Shown: positions 32,262 to 40,763, numbered from the stretch's first letter. The stretch is DNA of 64,000 bases from Streptomyces diastatochromogenes (GCF_002242805.1 NZ_MCGQ01000013.1:378540-442539), one strand, 5' to 3'. A program made the numbers and translations. Notes: generated by a model from the sequence alone, not told the origin.

Positions 32262-32533
32262 CTGCAACCTTCCGCGGCGAGAGGCGGTCGCCTCCATTTG
32301 CCTCCGGTGATGTCCTCGGTCCCCTTGGGGCCGATGCGCCCGAGCCTGCGCATCGTGTCGATGGCCCGGCCCTTGATGGCATTCTCCACGCCCGGCTGAA
32401 CGTCGACCTCCTCGGCCTTGAGGCTGTGCTTGTTGAACCAGCCGTCGCTGCGGAACGTCCCCACGGGTACGTCGGCGCCAAGTGGTTGCTGACGGAGAAG
32501 ATGTCCTGGAGCCAGGTCAACGCCTTCCCTCAC
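32258..32533 (-). CDS. small ORF, possible displaced Rhs toxin tip (broken)
   Basis: The 91-residue frame from a GTG at 32533 ends inside the start codon of the next gene. Its second half (GTFRSDGWFNKHSLKAEEVD; ENAIKGRAIDTMRRLGRIGP) looks protein-like and basic, like a nuclease or toxin module. The first part looks better in another minus frame (DIFSVSNHLAPTYPWG, about 32515-32465). A frameshift near 32465 would join both. It may be the leftover C-terminal module of a polymorphic toxin coupled to the following immunity-type gene. Confidence 0.4.
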   Translation of the reverse strand: MREGVDLAPGHLLRQQPLGADVPVGTFRSDGWFNKHSLKAEEVDVQPGVENAIKGRAIDTMRRLGRIGPKGTEDITGGKWRRPPLAAEGCR

Positions 32534-32579
32534 CGCACCTCTCGGCGCGAGGGAATCGGCGGCTCCCAGCCGCAGAACG

Positions 32580-32813
32580 TCAGCGAGCCTTCCGGATCGC
32601 CCGCTCGTGCAGTGCCGTGTAACGCCGGAGCGCCTCGTCGGCGAGCTCCGGCTATCTCGCTGCTGGGGCGGGCGGAGGTGTAGCCGTGGGCGCGCATTGG
32701 GCGGTGACGCTCTCGGGGTGGTCGCCAGCGGGAAGGGACTCTCCCTTGCAGCATCCGGGCCAGTAGCAGGTGTAGTCCCACCACTGGTTTCCCACGATGC
32801 CGAGGGCGGTTTT
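32580..32813 (-). pseudogene. remnant of a DUF4192-type gene, frameshifted
   Basis: A minus-strand frame from 32813 reads KTALGIVGNQWWDYTCYWPG, then CCKGESLPAGDHPESVTAQ. From memory this is the W-x-Y-x-C-x4-CC-x-G-x-P pattern at the C-terminal end of DUF4192 proteins. The frame then stops. A different frame continues with ELADEALRRYTALHERAIRK and a stop at 32580. At least one frameshift is needed, and the N-terminal 300 residues of the family are missing. Confidence 0.45.
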
Positions 32814-32967
32814 GAGCCGGGGCGTCACCGAAGTCGACGCAAGGTGTCGATCAGCCAGTCGGCCATGTGACCGAGAAGGCGGGCGGTCTCTTCGGGAGTC
32901 TGGCAGGGCTGGGCCCGTAGCTGGTGACTACGTTTTCCTTGGCCTTCGTCGTCCCGGCTGCCGGCAC
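32814..32967 (-). other. decayed coding segment between gene fragments
   Basis: A minus-strand frame ends TPEETARLLGHMADWLIDTL, then RRLR and a stop at 32825. It looks like a genuine protein end without a plausible start or 5' part. It lies between the 145-residue ORF and the DUF4192-like remnant and adds to the picture of recombining gene ends downstream of the Rhs gene. Confidence 0.35.
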
Positions 32968-33405
32968 TCACCCCTTGCTGCTCGGTACGAGGGGACGGAA
33001 TGCGGCGAGGGCAGCTTCCCAGTCGGATGCGACCGGGTCTTCCGGAGGGAGGGCGGGACCCAGGTCTTCCGTCGCGCGCAGGACGGCGGAGGTGAGCTCC
33101 GGCACTGTCGTCCGAGCGATGACGCCGTCCTTGCAAGCGACCGACAGGCCGTCTTTGGTCCGTCGCACGACAAGACTGAAGGAGGTGTCGGCGCCGGTGA
33201 AGCTGAGCACGCGGGCGTTGCCCCGGAGAAAGTCGCCCAGGCTGTCCAGCAACTGGACGACCGAAAGGTAGATCATCATGCCCTGATCGGGGACGTGGCC
33301 GGCCGAGTCGGCTGTGCCTGAGTTCCCGGCGACGACCATGTCACCCATGTCGAACCCGCTGGCGTCGCCCTGGCCGGGCCGTACAGTGAACTGCACAGTG
33401 ATCAC
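32968..33405 (-). CDS. hypothetical protein in the Rhs island
   Basis: The 145-residue protein (MITVQFTVRPGQGDASGF, then DFLRGNARVLSFTGADTSFS, LVVRRTKDGLSVACKDGV) is soluble and of mixed alpha/beta character. No family is recognised. It follows the immunity-type gene by 33 bp on the same strand and is probably co-transcribed with the Rhs operon. It could be a second immunity protein or an effector-associated protein. The GTG at 33405 is the first start in the frame; its ribosome site (AGGAAAGAG) is distant. Confidence 0.6.
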   Translation of the reverse strand: MITVQFTVRPGQGDASGFDMGDMVVAGNSGTADSAGHVPDQGMMIYLSVVQLLDSLGDFLRGNARVLSFTGADTSFSLVVRRTKDGLSVACKDGVIARTTVPELTSAVLRATEDLGPALPPEDPVASDWEAALAAFRPLVPSSKG

Positions 33406-33438
33406 GGTATGCAGCTCTTTCCTACCGGTTCACGAACC

Positions 33439-33906
33439 TCACGGCCGCCACCGGATCAGGGCAGGCATGGCAGCGTGGTCGGTGCCTTCCATCGTCACGA
33501 TGACTTCCCGGCCCGTCGCCGTTCCCAGCCAGGTCACAAAGGTGCGGACGGGTGCGAAGGCTGCTTTGTCGACCACGTCGGAGGGGTCGAAGGTGAACTC
33601 GATCTCTTCGATGTCGAAGAAGTAGCAGGTGAACCACACACCGTCGACGTCGATGGCCAGGCTCGCCGATTCCTCCGGATCCTGCTCGAGTCGGGACCAC
33701 ACGGCAGAGGCGTCCAAGGCGCCGCTCTCCGTCATGCCGGAGAGCGTCCAGGTAAGGACGTGGTGCCCCGGGACCGCGCGCAGCCCGTCGAAGACGCGCC
33801 GCCAGTCGTCGATCGTGGTGTCGAGGACGCAGACGTCCCGCAGTGCTCCGTCTGCGACGAAGTCCTCTGCCCGGTAGGCCGGTTCGGCCTCGTGCTGCCC
33901 AACCAT
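33439..33906 (-). CDS. probable immunity protein of the Rhs toxin
   Basis: The acidic 155-residue protein (MVGQHEAEPAYRAEDFVADG; later VWFTCYFFDIEEIEFTFDP) starts at an ATG that overlaps the stop codon of the Rhs gene by one base (TAATG). It is therefore translated directly after the toxin. A small acidic gene in exactly this position is normally the cognate immunity gene in polymorphic toxin systems, where it binds and blocks the toxin tip in the cytoplasm. The sequence itself is not recognised as a named immunity family. Confidence 0.75.
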   Translation of the reverse strand: MVGQHEAEPAYRAEDFVADGALRDVCVLDTTIDDWRRVFDGLRAVPGHHVLTWTLSGMTESGALDASAVWSRLEQDPEESASLAIDVDGVWFTCYFFDIEEIEFTFDPSDVVDKAAFAPVRTFVTWLGTATGREVIVTMEGTDHAAMPALIRWRP

Positions 33907-36900
33907 TAAAGGAATCCTTCGAAAGTGAGCTGGCCCCCACGCCAGCTCCATCGGGCGCCCCAGCCTCCGGGAACCCTGAAGTCCCGGGTGATGCCGCCGT
34001 ATTGAGATGACGCCGAGGTGTTGACCTTCTCGACCACGTTCGGGTCGGTGAGTATGTCCTGGATCATCTCATTGGCGATCTCGGTCCGCTCACTGTTGGT
34101 GACCTTGCCGAAATTGTACATATCGACATGAGCTTGACCCCGCTTGGCCAGATTGCCAGGGCTTGGGTCACCGTGTTTCTGCAAAGCCCTGCCGGCCGGC
34201 GACAGCTGGCCCTTCTTGACGGCGGCGGCCGCCTGGTACAAGTCGTCGGTGCCATAGTTGCAGGGGGAAAGACCGAGGGGATCGATCCAGGTCAGCGGAG
34301 TGCGCACATAGCCGTGGTGATTGTCCGCCGGCTCCAGCCCCAGCGGGTCCGCGCTGATGTACCGGGCCGTTCCGGGGTCGTAGTAGCGGTGCAGGTTGTA
34401 GTGCAGCCCCGTCTCGTCGTCGGCGTACTGCCCCGGGAAGCGCAACGGGCAGTCGACGGGCCCGGCGTCATCGTCCGAGACCGGGAAGCAGGTGCCCCAC
34501 AGAGTGGTGCGGCGCTGCCAGAGCAGGTCTCCGGACCCGGACACCAGTTCCATGGGGGTACCGACGGGGTCCGTGATCACGGCGTGGAAGCGAGCCGAGC
34601 GCTCGGGGTTCGTCTCCTCTGCCAGGCGCGCCAGGAACGACCCGTTCGACTCCGTGACTGACGGCTCGTGGTCGGTCTGGGCCACCGGGCGAGGGGTTCC
34701 CGGCTTGTAGTCCCAGGTCAGCACGCGGCCATCCGGTGCGGTCCGCTCGGCCAGCAGCGTGTCGTCCCAGCTGAACTCTGTGCGGTCGTGTTCCGAGCCG
34801 TCCTCGGCCACCCGCTGCTTGGAGATGCGCCGGCCCAGCGGGTCGTAGGCGTAGCGCCAGCGGTCGCCGTCCGGGGTGACCACCTCCGCCAGACGGTCCT
34901 CGGCGTTCCAGACGTAGGTCCACGTACGGCTCTGGCCGTTCAGGAGCCTGCGGGTTCTGCGGACCAGGCGCCCCTGCGCGTCGTGCTCGTACGCGGTTGC
35001 GCCCGCCGAGCGGACGAGGGTGCCGTCGAACTCTCGCTCGCCGGGCGCGTCGTGGGCGGGCGCGGTGGCGTCCGCCAGATTGCCCGCCGCGTCGTAGGCG
35101 TAGGTCTCGGTCCAACCGTGGGCACGCACTCCGGTGACGCGTCCCATGCCGTCGAGGTCGAAGCGCCGGGTACCCGAGGTCAGCTCGCGGATCTCGGTGA
35201 GGTAGCCGTCGGCGCGGTGTGTGTAGGTGCGGTGCTGGAGGAGGCGGTCCACGCCGTCCGCCTCCGGGCCGGAGGTCAGGCTCTGCCTGGTCAGGAGGTT
35301 CCGCGGGTTCCAGCTCTGGGCCAGCCTCACCTCCGTACCGAGGCGGCGCTCCGTCTCGCGGCCCGCGGGATCGTGGGCGAAGTGCAGTTCGCCCACGGGT
35401 GAGCGCAGGGTGAGCGGGCGGCCCGCCGGGTCGTACGTCCACTCCGAGGCCAGGCCGGACGGTGTCACCCGGCGGACACGGCGGCCGAGAGCGTCGTAGG
35501 CATGCGTGGTCGTGCGGCCGTTCACCGTCTCCGACAGCACGCGGCTCAAGAAGTCCCGCTCCAGTACGACCTCGGCGTCGGCGTTGGCGGCGTGCGCGAG
35601 ACCGCCGTCGGGACCGTATGCAAACGTCGTGACGGCGCCCGCCCCGGACCGCTGCTCCACGACCCGTCCCACCGCGTCCCGAGTGAGGTGCTGGGTCTCC
35701 GTGGCGCCATTGGTCCGGGAGGCCAACTGCCCGGCCGCGTCATGGACGTACGTCAGCGTGCGGCCGTTGAAGTCCGTCTCCGCGGCCAGCCGGCCTGCCT
35801 CGTCGTAGACGTACGACCAGGTGCGCCCCTCCGGGTTTGTGACACCGGTCAGGCGGAGCTCGGTGTCGTGGGCGAACTCGTAACGGGCGCCATCCGGGTC
35901 CGTCCGTGTGGCAGGAACGTCGTAGGGGCCTGGAGTGTGGTGGGTCGTGTTGCCAGCGGCGTCGGTGTGGCCGAGGAGGTTGCCTTCCGCGTCCCAGGCC
36001 CATGACTCGCGCGCTCCGTCCGGGTGTTGGCGCCACGCCGGTTTGCCCTCGGTGGTCCAGCCCAGGCGGGTGGTGTGGCCCAGCGGATCGGTCACCTCGA
36101 CGATCCGGCCGAAGGCGTCCCGGCGGATCGTCGTGGTGTGGCCCAACTCGTCGGTCGTCGCAACAGGCAGCCCGGCCGGGTCGTACGCGATGGTGCGAGT
36201 GTGGCCGAGGGCGTCGGTGATCGCTGTCGGGCGGCCCGCCTCGTCGTGCGTGTACCGGGTCTCGGCCCCCGTGGGGTCGACGGTCGTGAGGAGGCTGCCC
36301 CGCTCGTCGTAGGTGTGCCGCCAGACCGCCCCACCCGGCTCGACCACCTCCGTCGGCTGCCCGAACGCGTTGCACGCAGCCCGCGCGACCGATCCGTCCG
36401 GCAGGGTGAGTTCCGTCAGGTTGCCCGAGGCGTCGTAGGCGTACCGGGTTGTGCGTCCCAGGGGGTCGGTGACGGCGACGGGCCGGGCGCCGTACTCGTC
36501 CCAGCGGGTTCGGGTGACGTGCCCCAGCGGATCCGTCTCCTCCTCGACCTGGCCCTCGGCGTTGTAGCGGTGCACCGAAACGCGGCCCAGGGAGTCCGTG
36601 TACGTCGTCGTGCGGGCGGTGTCGTCGTAGGTCAGGGCGCCGGAGAGGATGCCGTCGACGCCCTCGGTGCGGACCACGCGGCCGCGCTCGTCGTAGACAT
36701 AGGAGAACCAGGTGCCGTTGCGGTCGGTCCAGCGGGTGACGCGGCCCTCGGTGTCGTACGTGAAGCGCAGGGGCTCGCCGCTGGAGTTGATGACCTCCGT
36801 GAGGTTGCCGGACGGGTCGTAGCCGTAGCGCATGACGACGGTGCCCTCGTCGGCCGCGGTGCCGGGGCGGTAGCGGGAGGGTGGCTCGTCCAGGAGGCGC

Positions 36901-38231
36901 AGGGCTGTGATGCGGGGGCCCTGGGTGTCGACGGCGACGTAGTAGCCGCCCGAGTGGCGGATGCCGAACGGGATGCCCTCGTCGTCGCGTTCGACATCGA
37001 TGCGGTTGCCGTTGCGGTCCGTCCAGGAGTCGAGGGCCAGGTGGAACACGCCGAAGGAGGGTGAGGGAACGGGCGCGGCGAAGGTGCGGACCACGCCCGT
37101 CGCCGGGTCCGTGACCGTCATCGCGCTGTCCGGCTTGCCGTCCCACTCCAGGGGCCACCGGGCGCCCTTCACCGGCATGGTCGGCACGCCTGGTTCGGGC
37201 ACCGGATACACCAGGCGCATGCCGTCCGCCGCGGCGAAGACGACGCCCTCGCCGTCGATCTGGAGGCACTCGTCGAGTGTGGATATCCAGGTCGGGCCGA
37301 AACAGACGCCACCCCGGTAGGACGACAGGTGCGTGCGTGTGAACTCGAAGGGGAGAGCGGCCGGCAGGGTCAGATCGGTCTGTGTCATCAGCATCGCGCC
37401 GGTCGCCACGTCGATCGGCTCGCCCACGCACGGGGTGCGCTCGGCGTTGCGGGCCGCCGGGCCCAGCTCGACCAGGTCGGGACGGAGCGACGGCGGGCGC
37501 AGCAGTAGCGGGGTGGTGTCGCTGAGCCCGCCCTCCATGCTCGCCTTCAGCAGACCGCCGCCCGCTCCCAGCGCGCCGCCGAAGATCATGCCGTCCTTGG
37601 CGGCCTGGTTGACCTCGTCCAGGCTGAAGCCGTGCTGCAGCCCCGTCGCCATCTTCAGCGGCTGGGCGATGGCGAGATCGACGGCGACCGACTCGACCCC
37701 GCCGAACGCGGCGGCGACGAGGGTGCCCGCGGCGATCTCCGCCACCGTCGTGGTGACGGCGACGCCCATCGTGGCACCGAACTCGATGACCGCGTCCGCC
37801 GCCGCGACGGCCGCCCCAGAGGCGAGGCCTGCGGTGAAGAAGGCGAGCGTCACTCCGCCCGCGATGACGGCCGCGTCGATACCGATCTGCGTCCAGAGCT
37901 TGTTGATGGCGTCGTCGATGGCGTCGGCGAACTTGTCGAGTGCCTTGGCCATCTCCCGTGAGGACTTCGCGAGGTCACTGAGCCAGCCGCCGTCCTGGTC
38001 CTTGGCATAGCGGCCCCAGAACTTGTCGAACGCCTCGATCGACTCACCGGTGTTGTGGTGGATGATCGACGACGCGTTGCGGTGCACGGGGGAGCGGACG
38101 TCGTCGACGGCCCCGGCGAAGGTGCGCCAGGCCTTTGCAGCCTCCCGCAGCTGGCCGGAGTCGGCCTCGGGCCACCACATGCCCAGCTTGAGAAGGATGT
38201 GCCGGGCCTTGTCCTCAATGCTCACCGGCAC
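33906..38231 (-). CDS. Rhs/YD-repeat polymorphic toxin with ESX-type N-terminus
   Basis: The 1441-residue protein starts with an ESX/WXG-like helical domain (residues 1-115) and an Ala/Gly-rich hydrophobic region (118-230). The DUF6531 start of the Rhs cage follows (GEPIDVATGAMLMTQTDL, from 270). About 25 YD repeats run from 450 to 1200, then the RHS core ends FPGQYADDETGLHYNLHRYY with DPGTARYISADPLGLEP and DPLGL at about 1320. The variable tip (1324-1441) contains SPAGRALQKHGDPSPGN and ITRDFRVPGGWGARWSW; the layout recalls BECR-type RNase tips, but this is not certain. Export is presumably by type VII secretion together with the small upstream protein, whose gene overlaps it by 17 bp. Confidence 0.92.
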   Translation of the reverse strand: MPVSIEDKARHILLKLGMWWPEADSGQLREAAKAWRTFAGAVDDVRSPVHRNASSIIHHNTGESIEAFDKFWGRYAKDQDGGWLSDLAKSSREMAKALDKFADAIDDAINKLWTQIGIDAAVIAGGVTLAFFTAGLASGAAVAAADAVIEFGATMGVAVTTTVAEIAAGTLVAAAFGGVESVAVDLAIAQPLKMATGLQHGFSLDEVNQAAKDGMIFGGALGAGGGLLKASMEGGLSDTTPLLLRPPSLRPDLVELGPAARNAERTPCVGEPIDVATGAMLMTQTDLTLPAALPFEFTRTHLSSYRGGVCFGPTWISTLDECLQIDGEGVVFAAADGMRLVYPVPEPGVPTMPVKGARWPLEWDGKPDSAMTVTDPATGVVRTFAAPVPSPSFGVFHLALDSWTDRNGNRIDVERDDEGIPFGIRHSGGYYVAVDTQGPRITALRLLDEPPSRYRPGTAADEGTVVMRYGYDPSGNLTEVINSSGEPLRFTYDTEGRVTRWTDRNGTWFSYVYDERGRVVRTEGVDGILSGALTYDDTARTTTYTDSLGRVSVHRYNAEGQVEEETDPLGHVTRTRWDEYGARPVAVTDPLGRTTRYAYDASGNLTELTLPDGSVARAACNAFGQPTEVVEPGGAVWRHTYDERGSLLTTVDPTGAETRYTHDEAGRPTAITDALGHTRTIAYDPAGLPVATTDELGHTTTIRRDAFGRIVEVTDPLGHTTRLGWTTEGKPAWRQHPDGARESWAWDAEGNLLGHTDAAGNTTHHTPGPYDVPATRTDPDGARYEFAHDTELRLTGVTNPEGRTWSYVYDEAGRLAAETDFNGRTLTYVHDAAGQLASRTNGATETQHLTRDAVGRVVEQRSGAGAVTTFAYGPDGGLAHAANADAEVVLERDFLSRVLSETVNGRTTTHAYDALGRRVRRVTPSGLASEWTYDPAGRPLTLRSPVGELHFAHDPAGRETERRLGTEVRLAQSWNPRNLLTRQSLTSGPEADGVDRLLQHRTYTHRADGYLTEIRELTSGTRRFDLDGMGRVTGVRAHGWTETYAYDAAGNLADATAPAHDAPGEREFDGTLVRSAGATAYEHDAQGRLVRRTRRLLNGQSRTWTYVWNAEDRLAEVVTPDGDRWRYAYDPLGRRISKQRVAEDGSEHDRTEFSWDDTLLAERTAPDGRVLTWDYKPGTPRPVAQTDHEPSVTESNGSFLARLAEETNPERSARFHAVITDPVGTPMELVSGSGDLLWQRRTTLWGTCFPVSDDDAGPVDCPLRFPGQYADDETGLHYNLHRYYDPGTARYISADPLGLEPADNHHGYVRTPLTWIDPLGLSPCNYGTDDLYQAAAAVKKGQLSPAGRALQKHGDPSPGNLAKRGQAHVDMYNFGKVTNSERTEIANEMIQDILTDPNVVEKVNTSASSQYGGITRDFRVPGGWGARWSWRGGQLTFEGFL

Positions 38232-38580
38232 CGTCGCTCTGCTTGTCGGTCTTCACTTCGGTGAACATGCCGGCGATGAGCTGGTCGTTGTCCACGGTGC
38301 CGTCGGCCATGTCCACCATGGCCTCGTGAATGCTCGTCAGCCCGAGCACCAGGATGCCCGCCGCGCTCTCGATCTTCTTCTGCTGCGGCTTGTAGGCGTT
38401 GCCGAACTTGTCGCCCTGTTCGTCGTGGCCCCAGGGCTCACCCAGGCCGTCCAGGGCCTGGATGAGAGTGGTCAGCGCCTTGCTCAGATCGATGGCCCCC
38501 TGCTGGAAGGCGGGTGCCGCCGCCTTGATGTCGGCGGTTTTGATGTCCAGCACCTTGCCGGGGACCTTGCCGTCGCCCAT
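38215..38580 (-). CDS. WXG100/ESX-like small protein preceding the Rhs toxin
   Basis: The 121-residue helical protein (IKTADIKAAAPAFQQGAIDL; LGEPWGHDEQGDKFGNAYKP) has the look of Streptomyces WXG100-related proteins, with a helix-turn-helix hairpin centred on the EPWGHDEQG segment. Such proteins pair with the N-terminus of large type VII-secreted toxins. Its gene overlaps the Rhs gene by 17 bp, supporting a complex. The ATG at 38580 has GGGGAGA about 8 nt upstream. Confidence 0.8.
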   Translation of the reverse strand: MGDGKVPGKVLDIKTADIKAAAPAFQQGAIDLSKALTTLIQALDGLGEPWGHDEQGDKFGNAYKPQQKKIESAAGILVLGLTSIHEAMVDMADGTVDNDQLIAGMFTEVKTDKQSDGAGEH

Positions 38581-38958
38581 CGCTGTCGTCTCCCCCCGGT
38601 TCGCAGCTGCAGCTTCTGACCCTAGGGGAGAGTGATCAAGGAAAGGTCATGTTGAAGGCATGTGCAGGTAATGCGTCGGCGGTGGGGTGCTCCTCGACGG
38701 TCGAGCTCGTCGCCTTCGGCCGACTGGGCGACAGCATCCGCCTCGTGATCGTCATGCCCGGCTACATCGCTCACCCGCGTGGCGCGACGGAGACGCTCGA
38801 ATCACCCGCCGGCCGTGTACGGCACGCCCGGCATGATCGGCCTAAAGTTGCCTAAATCCACCATCATCCCGTTCCCAGGATGTTCCCATAGAGCACGCAA
38901 AGGACCCCCCGTGACGTCCACGGAGGGTCCATGTGGCCTCTGACCAGGTGTTTCTCTG
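38581..38958. other. spacer between Rhs operon and tRNA, promoter side
   Basis: No gene is seen. The part next to the WXG100-like gene must hold its promoter. The part near the tRNA contains the terminator at 38902-38930 and the start of the right att repeat. A plus-strand frame at 38649-38855 has no ribosome site or motif and is rejected. Confidence 0.5.
38902..38930 (-). terminator. terminator downstream of tRNA-Arg
   Basis: GGACCCCCCGTG (38902-38913) and CACGGAGGGTCC (38919-38930) pair with one mismatch over 12 bp, 5-nt loop. On the minus strand it follows the tRNA by about 28 nt and is followed by TTT. Confidence 0.75.
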
Positions 38959-39031
38959 TGCCCCCGGCAGGATTCGAACCTGCGACACCCGCTTTAGGAG
39001 AGCGGTGCTCTATCCCCTGAGCTACGAAGGC
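38959..39031 (-). tRNA. tRNA-Arg (anticodon CCU)
   Basis: The minus strand folds into a complete 73-nt cloverleaf. The acceptor stem GCCTTCG/CGGGGGC has two G-U pairs, the D arm is GCTC/GAGC, and the anticodon arm CCGCT-CTCCTAA-AGCGG has anticodon CCT. The variable loop is GTGTC, the T arm GCAGG-TTCGAAT-CCTGC, and the discriminator A. CCA is not encoded. Its 3' part is duplicated at 31245-31289, marking it as the integration site of an island. Confidence 0.96.
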
Positions 39032-39122
39032 GGGGACCGCCACTGAAGGCGGTCTCTGACAGGGTAGCGGATCAGGTCGAGGTGGTGGGGCCGCGGCTGA
39101 TGCCTCGTCCCGGTACGTGACG

Positions 39123-40763
39123 CTATGAGGTCAGCGTCGTCACGCGGTGGAGTACCTCCTCGCGGCCCAGTGTGCGGGCCACGGCGAAGAGGTCGGGGCT
39201 GCGGGTCGAGCCGGTCAGGGCCACGCGGATCAGCTGGGAGGCCTCGCGGATCGAACCGGGGTAGGCGTCCGGGTTCTTCTTGAACTCCTTGGGCGTCGCG
39301 GCGAAGCCGTGCTGGGCGGCGAGGGTCCGGATCTGGTCGAACCAGGCCTGGGGATCGTCCAGTTCCGCGTACCGGTCCGCGAAGTCCTGTGCGAAGGCGC
39401 GGACCAGGTCCTCGTCGAGGCCGCCGAGCCGCTCGTCCCCGGCGGCGACGGGTGTGAACAGCTGCGGGAAGAAGAAGCCGTAGGCGTCTCGGAAGTCCGC
39501 CCACTTACGGAGATCCTTGCGGGGGTTGTCCACGCCCACGCGCTCCACGTCCACGGCCGCGAGGGCGAGGGTCCGCTCGGCGTCCAGGACGGGCACGAGG
39601 TCGGGATCGTGGGACAGGGCCCACTCGCGCACGGCGGTGAGGATCTGCTCGCTGGTCAGGGTGGCGATGTGGTCCGCGCTGATGCCCTCCAGCTTCACCA
39701 GGTCGACCAGCGGACCCGCCACCCCGCAGTCCTCGAGCCTGATGGGCTCCTGAAGCGCCTGGGCGAGGGGGAGTTCGGCCAGGCGGCCGTTCGCGAGCCC
39801 GCGGAGGTAGTGGAGGACCGGCTCGGCCGGGTAGCCCTCGCCGAGGTAGAAGTCGACGGTGGACTCGGGGTCCTTGCGCTTGGAGAGCTTCCGCTTGCCG
39901 CCCTTGATCTGCTTCATCAGCGGCGCGATGTGCGCGTACACGGGCGGTTCGAAGCCGAGCGCCTCGAAGAGCTGAAGGTGCACGGGGACGGAGGAGATCC
40001 ACTCCTCGCCCCTGATGACGAGGTTGACCCGCATCAGATGGTCGTCCACGACGTGGGCGAAGTGGTACGTGGGCAACCGCACTGCGCTGTCGGAGGACTT
40101 GAGGATCACCACGTCGTTGCGGTTGTCCTCGTGCTCCAGGCGCCCGCGGATGGCGTCCGTGAAGGCACGGCGCGCACCCGCCAGGGCGGGCGAGCGGAAA
40201 CGCACCACGTAGGGCGCGCCCTCGGCGAGCCTGGCCGTGACCTCGCCGGGGTCGGCGTCGCGCCAGATCGCCCAGTCGCCGTAGTACCCGGTCGGCACCT
40301 TGGTGTCCTCCTGGCGCTGCCGGATGTCGGCCAGCTCCTGCTGGGTGGCGAAGCAGAGGTAGGCCTGGCCCGTCCGGAGCAGCGCACGGACGTGGCTGAG
40401 GTAGATGTCCTGGCGTGCCGACTGGAGGTAGGGGCCGTAGTCGCCGATGGCCGTGGGGCTGTCGGCGGGCAGGGTGAAGTAGTCGAACGCCCGGTTGAAC
40501 TGCTCGATGGCGCCGTCGACTTGGCGCGACTGGTCGGTGTCCTCGATGCGTACCAGGTACCTGCCGCCGGTGCGGTGCGCGACAGCCTGGTTGATCAGGC
40601 CCGCGTAGATCCCGCCGATGTGGACGAAGCCGGTCGGCGACGGCGCCAGCCGCGTGACCTGCGCGCCGGCGGGCAGGTCACGGGCCGGGTAGCGCTGTTC
40701 CCAGTGCGCGGGCTCCGGAAGGTCCGCGGGGAACAGTGCGTCGATGGTGCTGGCGTCGAGCAT
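39123..40763 (-). CDS. glutamyl-tRNA synthetase-like protein (probable second copy)
   Basis: The 546-residue protein is a class I glutamyl-tRNA synthetase. RLAPSPTGFVHIGG carries the HIGH-type motif at residues 48-51 with Gly in place of the last His; YLVRIEDTDQSR is typical GluRS; GGKRKLSKRKDPEST is the KMSKS-type motif; and an anticodon-binding domain follows from about residue 340. It would charge tRNA-Glu in the cytoplasm. Length and details differ from the usual actinobacterial GltX (about 490 residues), so it is probably an additional, perhaps acquired, enzyme. Its gene sits 92 bp from the tRNA-Arg island site. The ATG at 40763 lacks a clear ribosome site. Confidence 0.85.
   Translation of the reverse strand: MLDASTIDALFPADLPEPAHWEQRYPARDLPAGAQVTRLAPSPTGFVHIGGIYAGLINQAVAHRTGGRYLVRIEDTDQSRQVDGAIEQFNRAFDYFTLPADSPTAIGDYGPYLQSARQDIYLSHVRALLRTGQAYLCFATQQELADIRQRQEDTKVPTGYYGDWAIWRDADPGEVTARLAEGAPYVVRFRSPALAGARRAFTDAIRGRLEHEDNRNDVVILKSSDSAVRLPTYHFAHVVDDHLMRVNLVIRGEEWISSVPVHLQLFEALGFEPPVYAHIAPLMKQIKGGKRKLSKRKDPESTVDFYLGEGYPAEPVLHYLRGLANGRLAELPLAQALQEPIRLEDCGVAGPLVDLVKLEGISADHIATLTSEQILTAVREWALSHDPDLVPVLDAERTLALAAVDVERVGVDNPRKDLRKWADFRDAYGFFFPQLFTPVAAGDERLGGLDEDLVRAFAQDFADRYAELDDPQAWFDQIRTLAAQHGFAATPKEFKKNPDAYPGSIREASQLIRVALTGSTRSPDLFAVARTLGREEVLHRVTTLTS

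Larger units (their letters stand above)
31245..39002. mobile_element. 7.7-kb genomic island inserted at tRNA-Arg(CCU)
   Basis: A 45-bp direct repeat of the tRNA 3' end bounds a block carrying only a WXG100-like gene, an Rhs toxin, immunity-type genes and gene fragments, all on the minus strand. The intact tRNA is at the right end. No functional integrase lies inside; the dead integrase is just outside the left repeat. The block may therefore be a tandem or decayed element that was mobilised by another integrase. Confidence 0.75.

Noticed and set aside
38649..38855. Small plus-strand ORF between Rhs operon and tRNA
   Set aside because: No ribosome site or family resemblance.
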